Shown here in pieces: positions 12,873 to 14,445 of a stretch of 14,445 bases of DNA. The stretch comes from an uncultured Chromatiaceae bacterium (GTDB lineage: Bacteria > Pseudomonadota > Gammaproteobacteria > Enterobacterales > Alteromonadaceae), in assembly GCA_946481195.1 (NCBI GenBank), contig CAMLNG010000035.1:1-14445 (forward strand), written 5' to 3'. Positions within the stretch are counted from its first letter, which is position 1. The number at the start of each line of letters is the position of its first letter. A program made the position numbers and the translations under genes. Under the pieces are notes generated by a model, which had not been told where the DNA came from, did not search any database, and worked only from the letters and a program-made list of their open reading frames with translations.

Positions 12873-14309
12873 TTATTTTACTGTCACAATTTTACAGGTG
12901 TTGGAAGCACCGACAGTTTCCATCACGTCACCGTGGGTCAGGATCACCAGGTCGCCGCTTTGCAGACCGGCTGCTTTTTTCACTGCAGCAACTGCTTCGT
13001 CGGCAATATGGTCATTACTGATACCATGGCTGTCGAATGACACCGGATAGACCCCACGGTACAACGCCATTTTGTTCAACGTTTTCACATGACGCGATAA
13101 CGCATAAATCGGGTGCGACGAAGTAATGCGTGACATCAGTTTGGCGGTGTAGCCAGACTCAGTCAGCGCAATAATGGCTTTGATGCCCGCCAGATGGTTT
13201 GCCGCGTACATCGCTGATAAAGCGATGGTTTCGCTGATTTCAGTGAAGGTCACATCCATCCGGTGTTTTGATGACAGAACTTTTGGATGTTTCTCAGCGC
13301 CGTCACAAACCCGGCCCATGGCTTTAACAGTTTCTGTCGGATATTTACCGGCTGCGGTTTCGGCAGACAGCATCACTGCATCAGTGCCGTCCAGCACAGC
13401 GTTGGCAACGTCCATTACTTCTGCGCGGGTTGGCATAGGGTTTTCAATCATGCTTTCCATCATTTGCGTCGCCGTGATCACAACACGGTTCAGCTGACGG
13501 GAGCGGGCGATAATACGTTTTTGCTGACCGACCAGCTCCGCATCACCAATTTCTACGCCCAAATCACCGCGTGCAACCATCACGGCGTCAGAAGCCCGAA
13601 TGATATCGTCCAATGTTTCATCATCAGCAACTGCTTCAGCGCGTTCTACTTTGGATACGATCAAGGCCTCAGAACCGGCCGCGCGCGCCAGCTGACGGGC
13701 TAAACGTAAATCATCACCGGTGCGTGGGAAAGATACCGCCAGATAATCGACGTCGATATCGGCAGCTAAGGCGATATCGTTTTTATCTTTATCCGTCAGC
13801 GCCGGCGCAGACAAACCGCCGCCCTGACGGTTAATACCTTTGTTGTTGCTCAGCTTGCCGCCAACGGTGACTTTAGTCACAATCCGGCTACCTTCAACAT
13901 GCGACACCACCAGCTGGATACGACCGTCATCTAACAGCAATAAGTCGCCCGGATAAACATCGCCCGGCAACTCTTTATAATCGATACCCACTTGAGTCTC
14001 ATCACCCTGGCCTTTGCCGAGAGCAGCATCAAGCACATATTCCTGGCCTTCAGAGAGTTCAACGCTGTTGTTTTTGAAAGTAGAAACGCGAATTTTCGGG
14101 CCTTGTAAATCACCTAAGATGGCGACATGGGCGTTACAGGCTGCCGCAGCAGCACGCACCATGGCGGCACGTTGCTTGTGATCATCGGCCGTGCCGTGAG
14201 AGAAGTTAAAACGGAAAACTGAGGCACCGGCCTGAATTAATTTTTCAATGGCGGCCTGGGTATTAGTGGCTGGACCTAGCGTGGCGACTATTTTGGTTCT
14301 TCTTGGCAT
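12873..14309 (-). CDS. pykA: Pyruvate kinase, PykA type
   Basis: Converts phosphoenolpyruvate and ADP to pyruvate and ATP, the last glycolytic step; a cytoplasmic tetramer. The 478 residues match E. coli PykA (480) better than Pyk[15 protein letters not shown] at the start, FNFSHG (34-39), [40 protein letters not shown] with catalytic Lys220, [23 protein letters not shown] (278-287) and [26 protein letters not shown]. The C-terminal regulatory domain ends [19 protein letters not shown]. The start at 14309 has AGGAG 6 bases upstream; an in-frame TTG nine codons earlier (14336) has no such site. The leader holds a HexR-like operator, an intrinsic terminator and a hairpin around the ribosome-binding site. 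Confidence 0.97.
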   Translation of the reverse strand: MPRRTKIVATLGPATNTQAAIEKLIQAGASVFRFNFSHGTADDHKQRAAMVRAAAAACNAHVAILGDLQGPKIRVSTFKNNSVELSEGQEYVLDAALGKGQGDETQVGIDYKELPGDVYPGDLLLLDDGRIQLVVSHVEGSRIVTKVTVGGKLSNNKGINRQGGGLSAPALTDKDKNDIALAADIDVDYLAVSFPRTGDDLRLARQLARAAGSEALIVSKVERAEAVADDETLDDIIRASDAVMVARGDLGVEIGDAELVGQQKRIIARSRQLNRVVITATQMMESMIENPMPTRAEVMDVANAVLDGTDAVMLSAETAAGKYPTETVKAMGRVCDGAEKHPKVLSSKHRMDVTFTEISETIALSAMYAANHLAGIKAIIALTESGYTAKLMSRITSSHPIYALSRHVKTLNKMALYRGVYPVSFDSHGISNDHIADEAVAAVKKAAGLQSGDLVILTHGDVMETVGASNTCKIVTVK

Positions 14310-14336
14310 TGGCAACTCCTGCCTGTTGATTGGCAA
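14308..14336 (-). repeat. Direct repeat and Shine-Dalgarno hairpin in the pykA leader
   Basis: On the minus strand TTGCCAAT occurs twice (plus 14308-14315 and 14329-14336). The GGCA between them, next to the ribosome-binding site GGAG, can pair with either TGCC. Pairing with the second TGCC puts GGAGT in a 5-base loop; pairing with the first leaves it free. Confidence 0.4.
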
Positions 14337-14357
14337 AAACCGGGCGGGTGCCCGGTT
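14335..14357 (-). terminator. Intrinsic terminator in the pykA leader
   Basis: On the minus strand AACCGGGC (plus 14350-14357), loop ACCC, GCCCGGTT (plus 14338-14345), then further Ts making five in a row. It ends only 25 bases before the pykA ATG, so no promoter fits downstream of it. It either attenuates pykA or ends an upstream minus-strand gene beyond the window. Confidence 0.75.
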
Positions 14358-14375
14358 CGAACTGCATTAGTTTAA

Positions 14376-14390
14376 TGTAATTAAATTACA
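14376..14390. promoter_or_regulatory. HexR operator upstream of pykA
   Basis: TGTAATTAAATTACA is a perfect palindrome around a central base. It equals the consensus I recall for HexR, the KDPG-responsive regulator of central carbon metabolism in Shewanella and relatives. It lies immediately downstream of the probable -10 box, over the likely transcription start, which fits repression. Confidence 0.82.
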
Positions 14391-14391
14391 G

Positions 14392-14422
14392 AATATAGCG
14401 AGCATCTGAAAAAAAACTACAA
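14392..14422 (-). promoter_or_regulatory. Probable pykA promoter
   Basis: On the minus strand TATATT (plus 14392-14397) is a good -10 box. The -35 is weak: TTGTAG at plus 14417-14422 (19-base spacer) or GTAGTT at 14415-14420 (17-base spacer). A run of eight Ts lies in the spacer. Transcription would start near 14385, inside the HexR palindrome. Confidence 0.5.
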
Positions 14423-14445
14423 TTTTGGCTGCTTAACTGCTCCGA

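Noticed and set aside
13287..13703. Long antisense frames such as 138 codons opposite pykA and 142 codons opposite the PTPS-like gene (5363-5791)
   Set aside because: They are shadows of strongly supported genes, with low-complexity composition and no ribosome-binding sites.
14310..14336. TTG start nine codons before the pykA ATG
   Set aside because: These codons include the AGGAG ribosome-binding site and touch the terminator T run; homologs begin near 14309.
1..14445. Search for insertion sequences, CRISPR repeats, tRNA genes, phage or defence genes
   Set aside because: No terminal inverted repeats, transposase motifs, regularly spaced repeats, cloverleaf signals or defence-type domains were seen. 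All sizeable frames are explained by core genes.

Overview
The window looks like ordinary chromosomal core DNA of a free-living gammaproteobacterium of the Alteromonadales/Chromatiaceae type. A Rheinheimera/Alishewanella-like organism is my best guess, by gene content and protein resemblance from memory. Support comes from the uup - DUF3466 - rmf - fabA order, an E. coli-like HinT, a PykA-type (not PykF-type) pyruvate kinase, a FabR-like operator at fabA and a HexR-like operator at pyk. Base composition is even, coding density is high, and I see no mobile element, tRNA, rRNA or CRISPR array.

Layout. 1-3450: a uup fragment cut by the window edge, then a secreted HAF-repeat (DUF3466) protein with a sorting-type C-terminus, ending in a strong terminator. 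In E. coli the slot between uup and rmf holds pqiABC; here it holds the DUF3466 gene. 3454-3910: a 311-bp regulatory intergenic region and rmf (ribosome hibernation). 3941-4660: fabA on the minus strand, convergent with rmf, with a FabR-like palindrome filling the spacer of its probable promoter. 4663-5847: an unknown 85-residue protein with a ribbon-helix-helix look, then a two-domain PTPS/QueD-like protein whose active-site residues are split between the two copies. 5917-8588: a cytoplasmic M61 aminopeptidase with a PDZ domain, divergent from hinT and an acyl-CoA thioesterase. 8701-10591: a LytS/AlgZ-type histidine kinase and a LytTR response regulator, overlapping by 17 bases. 10664-14445: pfkA (minus), an EamA transporter (plus) and pykA (minus), so two glycolytic control-point enzymes sit side by side.

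How it fits together. Four convergent gene pairs (rmf/fabA, PTPS/M61, LytTR/pfkA, EamA/pykA) are each separated by one near-perfect 11-12 bp hairpin with T runs on one or both sides. The start of the pykA transcript is the most intriguing non-coding stretch. A perfect HexR palindrome lies at the likely transcription start. A complete intrinsic terminator follows in the leader, and a small hairpin can trap the Shine-Dalgarno sequence. I found no obvious defence or mobile system. The most novel points are the pykA leader, the split PTPS active site, the DUF3466 protein in the pqi slot, and alternative hairpins at the hinT/thioesterase junction.
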